Of a DNA stretch of 64,000 nucleotides, positions 48,249 to 55,127 are shown in pieces. The DNA lies in contig NZ_CP072844.1 in the NCBI RefSeq assembly GCF_017948405.1, positions 124,001 to 188,000 of the forward strand, read 5' to 3'. The DNA comes from Psychrosphaera aestuarii (GTDB lineage Bacteria; Pseudomonadota; Gammaproteobacteria; Enterobacterales; Alteromonadaceae). Each line of letters starts with the position of its first letter. The stretch's first letter is position 1. The notes beneath the pieces are model-generated. The model was not told the DNA's origin. It did not search any database and saw only the letters and a program-made list of their open reading frames with translations. A program made the position numbers and the translations under genes.

Positions 48249-48950
48249 ATGGAGAGATGGATTTTGAAATTAGCTTTAATTACTTATATTTTACTTTTCT
48301 TAACAACGTTCAACAGCTTATCAGAAAATTTGGCCGTTCCATTCGAAGGGCAGTTCAAAGAACATTTTAGCTCAAATGTCCCAGTTTCTGGCAATGTACT
48401 AATGGGGGCTGTGTATTCAACTGCTACGCTAGGCAACAATTTTTTTCTGAACATAGCAAACGATGTTAGTCATGTATGCTTCAAAGTGGCCTCTATCGAT
48501 GGTACTTACGTGTCTGAAAATGATTATAATACTGCGAGTATAAGCGCCACAGACAGTACGATATTGTTAGATTACCCAACTAAATTTACAAAAATAGTTA
48601 ATAATTTCAGCAACGAACAGCTCGCTCCTTTGGCAACGACAGGGAGTTGTTCAGACCAACGTTATCAGCACGTATTGCTTTCCTCTCGCTCCGATACTGT
48701 TGAAAGTTCCGACGTACTATTTATGGTTAGTTCAGGAAGAAGTGAAGTTTTTATGCAACTCAAACATAATAATGTTCGTATAAAGGCTAACTGCAAACGA
48801 CTAGAGTCAGGTAAGCGAACATCTTACGACACAATTTGTAAAGTACCGGCTGCATCATTAGTGGAAGACAAATACAGCGCACAAATCGTAAGACGAAAAA
48901 ATGGTCGTAGCTTACCACCTACTAAGTTTACGATTCAGAAAAGCAAATGA
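48249..48950 (+). CDS. Hypothetical exported protein, first gene of exported-protein operon
   Basis: About 233 residues; I do not recognise the family. An N-terminal hydrophobic signal (LALITYILLFLTTFNSL) is followed by a mature domain with four cysteines spread out (around VCFKVAS, GSCSDQ, KANCKRL and TICKVPA), suggesting disulfides in the periplasm. The ATG at 48249 has no clear ribosome-binding site; the in-frame TTG at 48264 (MKLALITYI) has GGAG nine bases upstream and may be the true start. It overlaps the next gene by ATGA, so the two are translationally coupled. Confidence 0.72.
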   Translation: MERWILKLALITYILLFLTTFNSLSENLAVPFEGQFKEHFSSNVPVSGNVLMGAVYSTATLGNNFFLNIANDVSHVCFKVASIDGTYVSENDYNTASISATDSTILLDYPTKFTKIVNNFSNEQLAPLATTGSCSDQRYQHVLLSSRSDTVESSDVLFMVSSGRSEVFMQLKHNNVRIKANCKRLESGKRTSYDTICKVPAASLVEDKYSAQIVRRKNGRSLPPTKFTIQKSK

Positions 48951-49816
48951 AGTTAAAACTTAAAGCTATTTTAGCCGCGTTACACCGTAGAATATTAGGA
49001 TTACATGCTGGTCATTACCTAATACTTCTTGTTGTAGTTACTGCAGCCCTCATCCTGTTAGGTGATCGAAAGAATATTTACAGTGTTGAAGGAATATCAC
49101 AAACAATAACAGTTGAAACTAGTGGCGCAGATATAAATGAATGGTTTTTTGATAACGGGGTTTTAGTCGCTGAAGACCTTTTTATGCAACCTTTAGAGCT
49201 TCAGGAAAGTAATACGTTTAAATTCTCTACTAATTCCAAGCTTAGAATTACATCCTCCAAAAACGGAAATGATTTTCAGCTTTTAATCACTGCACGTAAT
49301 GACAAAAATGTAGGAGTCTTAGTAAACGAAAGTGAAAGCCAAATTTTAACTGGCTATGTCGAAGTCCTCCTCACGATATCAAGAGACTTCATTCTCCCGT
49401 TTGAAGGCAAAGCCTTATTAGGGGAAGATGTTGGCGCTGGCGTTGAGTCACTATTACTAGAAGGGGAAGTAAGCATTCTGGAAAGTAAGTTTATTTCCTC
49501 TGGCAGATACCAAGGTGAAAATAACAAATTAGACATGGGTGATAGAGTTTCAATCATAGATAATGATTCAGAATACATTTCAAAGGGATTCGTCCGTGTT
49601 ACGCGACAAAACGCATTTTATTTTTCAGTGATTTCTGAAGGAGATGGTGTACAGGTTACTCGATTTGGAAACGAAGAAATGATTATCACCCCCTCGATTT
49701 GGAGTCGAGTAACCAAAGATCCCGTTGTTGCAGCAATGACATCACTTCTTGCATTGATGTTTTTGTTACTCGAATTTACGACACTTATAAAAACAACCCT
49801 CAATAATAAAGATTAG
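48947..49816 (+). CDS. Hypothetical membrane protein with two end-located helices
   Basis: A 289-residue protein of unknown family. Membrane helices lie at about residues 21-42 (GHYLILLVVVTAALILLG) and 262-282 (AAMTSLLALMFLLLEF), leaving a beta-rich central domain, probably periplasmic. It overlaps the upstream gene by four bases and ends two bases before the protease-like gene, so the three form one operon. The central domain contains alternating hydrophobic strands but no motif I can name. Confidence 0.72.
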   Translation: MKLKLKAILAALHRRILGLHAGHYLILLVVVTAALILLGDRKNIYSVEGISQTITVETSGADINEWFFDNGVLVAEDLFMQPLELQESNTFKFSTNSKLRITSSKNGNDFQLLITARNDKNVGVLVNESESQILTGYVEVLLTISRDFILPFEGKALLGEDVGAGVESLLLEGEVSILESKFISSGRYQGENNKLDMGDRVSIIDNDSEYISKGFVRVTRQNAFYFSVISEGDGVQVTRFGNEEMIITPSIWSRVTKDPVVAAMTSLLALMFLLLEFTTLIKTTLNNKD

Positions 49817-49818
49817 AC

Positions 49819-50895
49819 ATGTCAAAACGCCTATTAAATATCATTCTACTAATTTCGTTTAACTTTTCTGCTTATGCAGATAATCCTAGCCAGGTATACA
49901 TCGAAGGCGATGAAATTGGTCAAGGTTTTTCAGTTAAACGGCTAAATTTGTGCTATTTCATTGCACCACTGCACGTTATTAACGATAGCTATTTTCTAAC
50001 AGTAAAAGGTAGTGATAATTTACGTTCTTTAGGTGAAGGGCAACCACTACAGCCGTTCGGATATGATTTATCTGTTGGACATATTTCAGGATCATTAGCG
50101 AATCATTGTGGAATTGAAATAAATAGACTGTCTGTTGATCAATCTGATATTGATAAAGCAAAAACCATCGTTGTTTCGACAGTAAACAGTGACGGCCTTG
50201 TTTCCAGAACGCCTGCTGTTGTCCAAGAAACAGGCCTAGTTTACCTAAGCATAAAACCGCTATCGAGCGACAAATCGTTTTTTAAGGGTATGAGTGGTAG
50301 TTTGGTATACTCACAAGGAGCCCCAATTGGTATGCTGCAATCAGTCGACAGTGCTTCTGGTTTTGGCAAAGTATTGAGAATGGATCGGTTATTAGAAACG
50401 GTGTCACCTTTTTTCACTTCGTCAGGAAATCAAAAACCTGAACCAGAATCCAATCTTCAAATAAAAGATACAGCATCAAAATCAGACCAATTGAATTACG
50501 AAATCAGTCATTGGAGTTCGCCACCAACAAATAGCCACCAATCAATCAAACGAGTTTCGGATGGTAGCATTGAAACTTACTACGAGACTAATTTGAACGG
50601 CCGAGCAGCAGAGATAGATCTTTCTCTTTTGGGCTTTAAAAACATTGATTACTTAACGATATCGCTACCTGAAAATTCAGGCATAAAAGACATTGAGATT
50701 CTGACATCTAAAAAGAAATCGGGTAAACGAGGTTGGATTTCTTCAGCGAGCGGAACAATTTTACCGAAAGATAACCAGTTTAGAGTGACTTTACATAATG
50801 TTAAAGCCCAACGAATAAAACTAAAAATGTATTCTAGCTGGAATAACGAAGGGCTTATCCGTATCTCTGAAATAAATATTTTTAAAACAGACTAA
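49819..50895 (+). CDS. Exported trypsin-fold protease-like protein with C-terminal discoidin-like domain
   Basis: A 358-residue protein with a signal peptide ending at SAYA (residue about 20). Residues about 30-195 look like a chymotrypsin/trypsin fold: histidine in FIAPLHVIN, aspartate in GYDLSVGHI, and serine in KGMSGSLVYSQGAPIGML, close to the usual GxSGxP context. Residues about 225-358 (SHWSSPPTNSHQSIKRVSDG ... IRISEINIF) resemble an F5/8 type C (discoidin-like) carbohydrate-binding fold. Third gene of the exported-protein operon. Catalysis is inferred from motif order only. Confidence 0.7.
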   Translation: MSKRLLNIILLISFNFSAYADNPSQVYIEGDEIGQGFSVKRLNLCYFIAPLHVINDSYFLTVKGSDNLRSLGEGQPLQPFGYDLSVGHISGSLANHCGIEINRLSVDQSDIDKAKTIVVSTVNSDGLVSRTPAVVQETGLVYLSIKPLSSDKSFFKGMSGSLVYSQGAPIGMLQSVDSASGFGKVLRMDRLLETVSPFFTSSGNQKPEPESNLQIKDTASKSDQLNYEISHWSSPPTNSHQSIKRVSDGSIETYYETNLNGRAAEIDLSLLGFKNIDYLTISLPENSGIKDIEILTSKKKSGKRGWISSASGTILPKDNQFRVTLHNVKAQRIKLKMYSSWNNEGLIRISEINIFKTD

Positions 50896-51466
50896 GTGTC
50901 GCAGAGAATTGTTGTTTATCACAGACCATAGTACCCTTATAAATAAGGTCTTCGGCTAACTTAAAGTCACCTTTACATCCGGCTGACGTTAAAAATAAAT
51001 TTAATCCTGATATGGTCGCTAAATATCTATTAGTGCTACCCCTTTTAGTTCTAACTTTGATCGTTCCTTTGCCTTTGTTATATTCATAAACAGTAAAAGA
51101 AACTTTCCCACCATATTCATTATAAACTTTTATTGCTGAGTCGCCGTCTGCTGGCTTTAAAAGAGTTACAATAAAATTATCAAGTTCACTGAATCTATTT
51201 CGAATGGTTAATGCCACTACAGATTCATCAGACGCATTGATTCCGGCTGAAAAAGCCATCTCTCGCATCGCCAAATCTTTTGAGTTTTGCATTGTATCTA
51301 TCGCAGCTAATCTAAGTGCTGGGTCGGCACTTTGAAACAAAGTTTTTAATTCGGTTATTTCTGCTGCTCTTTTCTTAATTTCTTCAATTGATGAGTTTGC
51401 CATCGTAGGTAATGAAGTCGTATATAGCAGGATTGCAGCCACTGTTCCTATTGCTGTTTTGAACAT
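50882..51466 (-). CDS. Hypothetical exported protein, convergent with the protease operon
   Basis: A 194-residue protein with a signal peptide cut near TMANS (residue about 24). A helical N-terminal part with a HEAT-like DPALRLAAIDTMQNSKDLAM stretch precedes a beta-rich domain with two cysteines near the C-terminus. It is not a recognised family. Its 3' end overlaps the protease-like gene by 14 bases. AGGGA precedes the ATG. Confidence 0.7.
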   Translation of the reverse strand: MFKTAIGTVAAILLYTTSLPTMANSSIEEIKKRAAEITELKTLFQSADPALRLAAIDTMQNSKDLAMREMAFSAGINASDESVVALTIRNRFSELDNFIVTLLKPADGDSAIKVYNEYGGKVSFTVYEYNKGKGTIKVRTKRGSTNRYLATISGLNLFLTSAGCKGDFKLAEDLIYKGTMVCDKQQFSATLSLF

Positions 51467-51844
51467 TTTATTTCCCTATTTGTTTATTAAATTAGTAATT
51501 TAGCCATTTTTATAAGTAAAAACAATAGCTATTCTTACACCATTAACCAGTGAGCGCTGACTAGTTTTGTGTATCAATGTTATCCGAACATCGGTACAAC
51601 CAATTATTTTGTCAAGTAGTTTGGTCTTCATGTCTATGGAGTCGACAAGTATCAAAAGTCACTTTTAGATTCGTAATACCTACCTAAGCACTTCAAATAC
51701 AAAAATTATTTTAAACTATTTTCTAATTAGAATTTGTACCCAAAAGCAAAATAAAATTGTTCTAAATAAACAACTTAGCGCTCTATAAAATCATTTTATC
51801 CCTTATTTGTCAATAACTTACAGGTTATAAAAAACAAAATGCAC

Positions 51845-51873
51845 TTGCAATTAAATTTCAACAGGAGTACTGT
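51845..51873 (+). promoter_or_regulatory. Predicted promoter of the recombinase operon
   Basis: TTGCAA (51845-51850) and TACTGT (51868-51873) are spaced by 17 bases. The -10 overlaps the LexA box that begins at 51870. Confidence 0.45.
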
Positions 51874-51885
51874 ACACATCAACAG
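51870..51885 (+). promoter_or_regulatory. LexA box upstream of the recombinase operon
   Basis: CTGT-N8-ACAG with the spacer ACACATCA, preceded by TA. It keeps both half sites intact, though the outer right base pair is not TA. It lies about 150 bases before the first gene of the recombinase operon. Confidence 0.65.
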
Positions 51886-51932
51886 GTGTTGGAGATGATT
51901 TTGCACCTTATACAACAACAAATTGATTAAAC

Positions 51933-51990
51933 GAGACCAATTACGGTCTCAAGCGGCCTGTGAGGTCTCGAGCGCAATGCTCGCATCACA
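51933..51990. repeat. Hairpins and GGTCTC repeats upstream of the recombinase operon
   Basis: GAGACC-AATTAC-GGTCTC (51933-51950) forms one hairpin. The motif GGTCTC-n-AGCG is repeated directly at 51945-51954 and 51964-51974. A second hairpin, TGTGA (51959-51963) ... CGAGC-GCAAT-GCTCG (51969-51983) ... TCACA (51986-51990), follows. Such symmetry next to recombinase genes is typical of a recombination site. Confidence 0.6.
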
Positions 51991-52031
51991 AGTCTTAATT
52001 TAAACTTTTGTTATTGTGTAAGGAGTAACCT

Positions 52032-52571
52032 ATGCCACATAACACCATTAAAACCCGACAAGAATTAACTTGTCACCCAAGCGCACTAAGTGCGTTTCAA
52101 TTAACACAGTCTTTGTTTAGAGACGTTGTGTTGTCAAAAGACCCAACTGGGTATAGTCATGGCATTGATTTAGAAGTTGATTGCCTAATGATGACTAATT
52201 CTGGAAGCGATGAATCCGAGCGTTTGTTCGTTTCAGGTTGGTATCCACTTTTTTCAAAAAGTTATTCAGAACTTAGTACGTTTCGTATTGTTCAAGAACT
52301 CGAACCCAGTGAGATAGAGCTTATTTCGTGGCGCTATGCATTTCATGCTATCAAGGTTTACTCAGCCAGTAATACAAAGCTAGCTCATCTGCATATTGCA
52401 ATGCAAGCCTGCCCTTTCAATATAAAACAAAAAATACTTGGAAATCATTATTCAATTTCCGACATCAAAAACGTCGCAATAATCTCTGGTTTTAGCCGAG
52501 GCGCAATTCGCAGCCAAATTGCATATTTCAACTCAAATAAACAACAATTAGGAGCGTCTTGTTATGCATAA
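52032..52571 (+). CDS. Hypothetical small protein, first gene of the recombinase operon
   Basis: A 179-residue protein of unknown family. AAGGAG stands before the ATG. The C-terminal part (SISDIKNVAIISGFSRGAI) could be a helix-turn-helix, so it may be a DNA-binding accessory factor or directionality protein; this is inference. It overlaps the next gene by eight bases, so it is coupled to the recombinases. Cysteines and a mixed alpha/beta pattern give no further clue. Confidence 0.68.
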   Translation: MPHNTIKTRQELTCHPSALSAFQLTQSLFRDVVLSKDPTGYSHGIDLEVDCLMMTNSGSDESERLFVSGWYPLFSKSYSELSTFRIVQELEPSEIELISWRYAFHAIKVYSASNTKLAHLHIAMQACPFNIKQKILGNHYSISDIKNVAIISGFSRGAIRSQIAYFNSNKQQLGASCYA

Positions 52572-53688
52572 GCTTCAAATACCACATATTAATAGAACCG
52601 AAAAGAAACTCGTTTTCAACCGAGACGATCTAAATGACCTTGATATTGTTGCTCTACTCAAGTGTGCGGCTAATTCAACAGGTCTAACCGAGACGTTACT
52701 AATTACGAGTGCCTGCACAGGCCGCCCAATTGACAATATTATCGACAATTTACATAAAGTCAGAATTGTAGAAAAAGACAATTGTGGGATTATGCTTACT
52801 GATAGTGAATATCCGGGGTCTAATGATATTAGAGATTCTGCGCACTCTATTATTCTGCCTTACAATATTGCCGAAACGTTACTAAACCAGCAGATTTTTG
52901 TACATGAGTTGGACTATATTCAACGACAGGCCAAAAACTTTTTACAAAGAATAAACCACAAATTTTATTCTAGTTTAACGCCGGTAAGAATCGCAAATCT
53001 GATAAAAAGCAGAGCATTTAAATTTGACTTGGCCCGCGAAGAGTTCATTTGGCTTAATGAACCAGAGATTGGCCGATGTGGTGTAAGTTGTAAGATCCAT
53101 ACCAACAAAGTTTCCTTTAAAGATAATCTTAGTGATCACGTTAGTGGACTGTTTGTTTGCGCTGAAAAGCCTGAGGCTCCTATTTTAAGTCGAGGCACGA
53201 CCTTTAGTCCAAGCCCAAACGAGCGGATCATAGAACAATTAGAACGATTAAGAATGTCACCAACGTTGGACATAGTGTCTTTTCACAATCGCTATACGGA
53301 ATTTACGTTACAGCTATTAGAAGTAGCGACGGGTTACCACGCTGTTAAATACCAATTTAATTCAATTGAATGTTTCGATTTAATAGATGGAAACGTCATG
53401 ATCGATGATAAGCACTGCAGTGGCCCCGAATCAATTCGTCGACATGACTTGGACGCAATAGCTTTTCAACACCTCAATAACTACCTTGAGCATCTTGAAA
53501 ACCTGCAAAAATGGTACAAGTGGGATCAGGCCGAAATTTCAAATGATATCCAACAGTCACTAAACGCAAACGCTCCTTTATTTCGATATATTAAAGCAGG
53601 AAAATTAGTGTCCGATGCCTGTTCGTCGTTTTCCATATTGCATTCTGTTGACTATAAACCGGTTCGCGGCTTATCCGCTAATGTATAA
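52564..53688 (+). CDS. Catalytically dead tyrosine-recombinase paralogue
   Basis: A 374-residue protein clearly related to the next gene: both share LLxxATGxxxxxxQxN, DD/QDKxxxGP, IEHL/LEHLxxLQKW and a final FKPLRGL/YKPVRGL. The position of the first catalytic arginine (ATGHR in the neighbour) is His259 here (ATGYHAVK), and the whole segment that would hold HxxR, the second histidine and the tyrosine is missing, with conserved sequence on both sides of the gap. It therefore keeps the fold's N-terminal DNA-binding part and the tail but cannot cut DNA. It probably acts as a structural or regulatory partner. Confidence 0.78.
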   Translation: MHKLQIPHINRTEKKLVFNRDDLNDLDIVALLKCAANSTGLTETLLITSACTGRPIDNIIDNLHKVRIVEKDNCGIMLTDSEYPGSNDIRDSAHSIILPYNIAETLLNQQIFVHELDYIQRQAKNFLQRINHKFYSSLTPVRIANLIKSRAFKFDLAREEFIWLNEPEIGRCGVSCKIHTNKVSFKDNLSDHVSGLFVCAEKPEAPILSRGTTFSPSPNERIIEQLERLRMSPTLDIVSFHNRYTEFTLQLLEVATGYHAVKYQFNSIECFDLIDGNVMIDDKHCSGPESIRRHDLDAIAFQHLNNYLEHLENLQKWYKWDQAEISNDIQQSLNANAPLFRYIKAGKLVSDACSSFSILHSVDYKPVRGLSANV

Positions 53689-53700
53689 AGGAGTTCATAT

Positions 53701-55125
53701 ATGATTATGAAAAACGCCACATTAGCTCATATGAAGCGCCAACAAAAAAGTTTGGTATGTGATTACAACCGACTAAATACTTTTGACGTCGAGACTTTTC
53801 TTCAACATACAGTGGGTACAACTTGCATGGTAAAAAACTTACTCATTGCAAGTCTATGTGTTGGTGAACGGATCGAAAACTTACTTTCTAGCCTGCATCA
53901 AATAAAGCTATCTCATGTTCACAATTGTGGTGTGAAGATTAAAGTTCTTGAATTTCCACGATATGAGAACTTTCACGACGAAATGCCACTGGCATTTTTG
54001 GAAAGTGAAGGCCAGCCATTTGCAATCCTGCCTTTTGACGTTGCGAGTATCCTTAAGGGTATAGATGTTAAAAGCCTTGATATTGAATTTGTCGTAAAGC
54101 AAGCCGACAATTACCTTGCATCACTTAATCAAAAGTTTGACACCAAGCTAACGGCTGTAAGACTGGCTCGTCATCTAAGCCACGTGGGTGCGAAATTTGA
54201 TCTTTCCTGTGCTGAGTTGGACTGGTTAACCGAATCTGAGCTCGGTCGCCATAGTGGTGCATACTACTTGCAAATTAATGCAGCTGACTTAAAGGCTAAG
54301 TTATTTAGATATGTGCAAACTCAATATGAGGCCGCAGGCCTGTCAGCTAACTTCAACTACACAGCACCACACGACACGCAGAGCAAGCGAATTGGTAGTA
54401 ACCTATATGTTCGGAATGAGCACATAAAAGATAAAAGCTTAGAGCTAGTTGCAACAATAGAAACTCTAAAAAGTTCACCAATTATTAATATTGAAGAGTT
54501 ACACAACCACTATACATATTTTACATTACAACTTTTAAACCTAGCGACCGGCCACCGACCTGGTGAAGGTCAATACAATACCCTTCAGAATTTTGATGTT
54601 GATTCCGGTTATGTTCTTGTTCAGGACAAACGAAGTCGTGGGCCAGGCACATGCCGTCTAATTCCATTGAGTAATATTGCAATTAAACAAATAACACTTT
54701 ATATCGAGCACCTTTCATCTCTTCAAAAGTGGTGTGAATTAGATGGTTCTGACGTTGTAGCTGATATTGCAAATACCCTGAAATTCAATGCGCCAGTATT
54801 TCGATTCATGCGTCATGGCAAACTTATTAGTGCAACCTCTTCGCAATACGCTGCTTATGTTCCAATGGCAGATAAAAATAAGTCCAATTGGAACCGTCAT
54901 TGGTTGCGAACACAACTTGCAGATCAGCTCTCTATTTTAGAGCCTGCAGTCAACGCGTTTATGGGGCATGAAGACAAACTAGATGAAACCTATTCAAAGT
55001 TCAGCTCACTATCTTTGGCTCACATAAAAGCAATTGCTTTGTTCCTAGAAGAATCATTAAAAAATTTAGGTTTCAAACCGCTTCGAGGACTGTGCGCTTG
55101 TAGTTCAAAGAAGGTCATTGAATAA
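53701..55125 (+). CDS. Tyrosine recombinase/integrase
   Basis: A 474-residue site-specific recombinase. The active-site set is complete: Arg286 (ATGHRPGE), lysine in QDKRSRG, His400 and Arg403 (NRHWLRTQL), His423 (MGHEDK) and nucleophile Tyr431 (ETYSKFS). The N-terminal 200 residues are like those of the preceding paralogue. A 13-base gap with GGAG separates it from the upstream gene, and it ends two bases before the next one. It is probably part of the machinery for integration and excision of the island. Confidence 0.88.
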   Translation: MIMKNATLAHMKRQQKSLVCDYNRLNTFDVETFLQHTVGTTCMVKNLLIASLCVGERIENLLSSLHQIKLSHVHNCGVKIKVLEFPRYENFHDEMPLAFLESEGQPFAILPFDVASILKGIDVKSLDIEFVVKQADNYLASLNQKFDTKLTAVRLARHLSHVGAKFDLSCAELDWLTESELGRHSGAYYLQINAADLKAKLFRYVQTQYEAAGLSANFNYTAPHDTQSKRIGSNLYVRNEHIKDKSLELVATIETLKSSPIINIEELHNHYTYFTLQLLNLATGHRPGEGQYNTLQNFDVDSGYVLVQDKRSRGPGTCRLIPLSNIAIKQITLYIEHLSSLQKWCELDGSDVVADIANTLKFNAPVFRFMRHGKLISATSSQYAAYVPMADKNKSNWNRHWLRTQLADQLSILEPAVNAFMGHEDKLDETYSKFSSLSLAHIKAIALFLEESLKNLGFKPLRGLCACSSKKVIE

Positions 55126-55127
55126 CT

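Larger units (their letters stand above)
51467..52031. other. 565-base intergenic region before the recombinase operon
   Basis: No gene is visible. The first 370 bases are AT-rich. The right part contains a LexA-controlled promoter and a set of hairpins and GGTCTC repeats listed separately, and an AAGGAG ribosome-binding site just before 52032. Confidence 0.65.
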
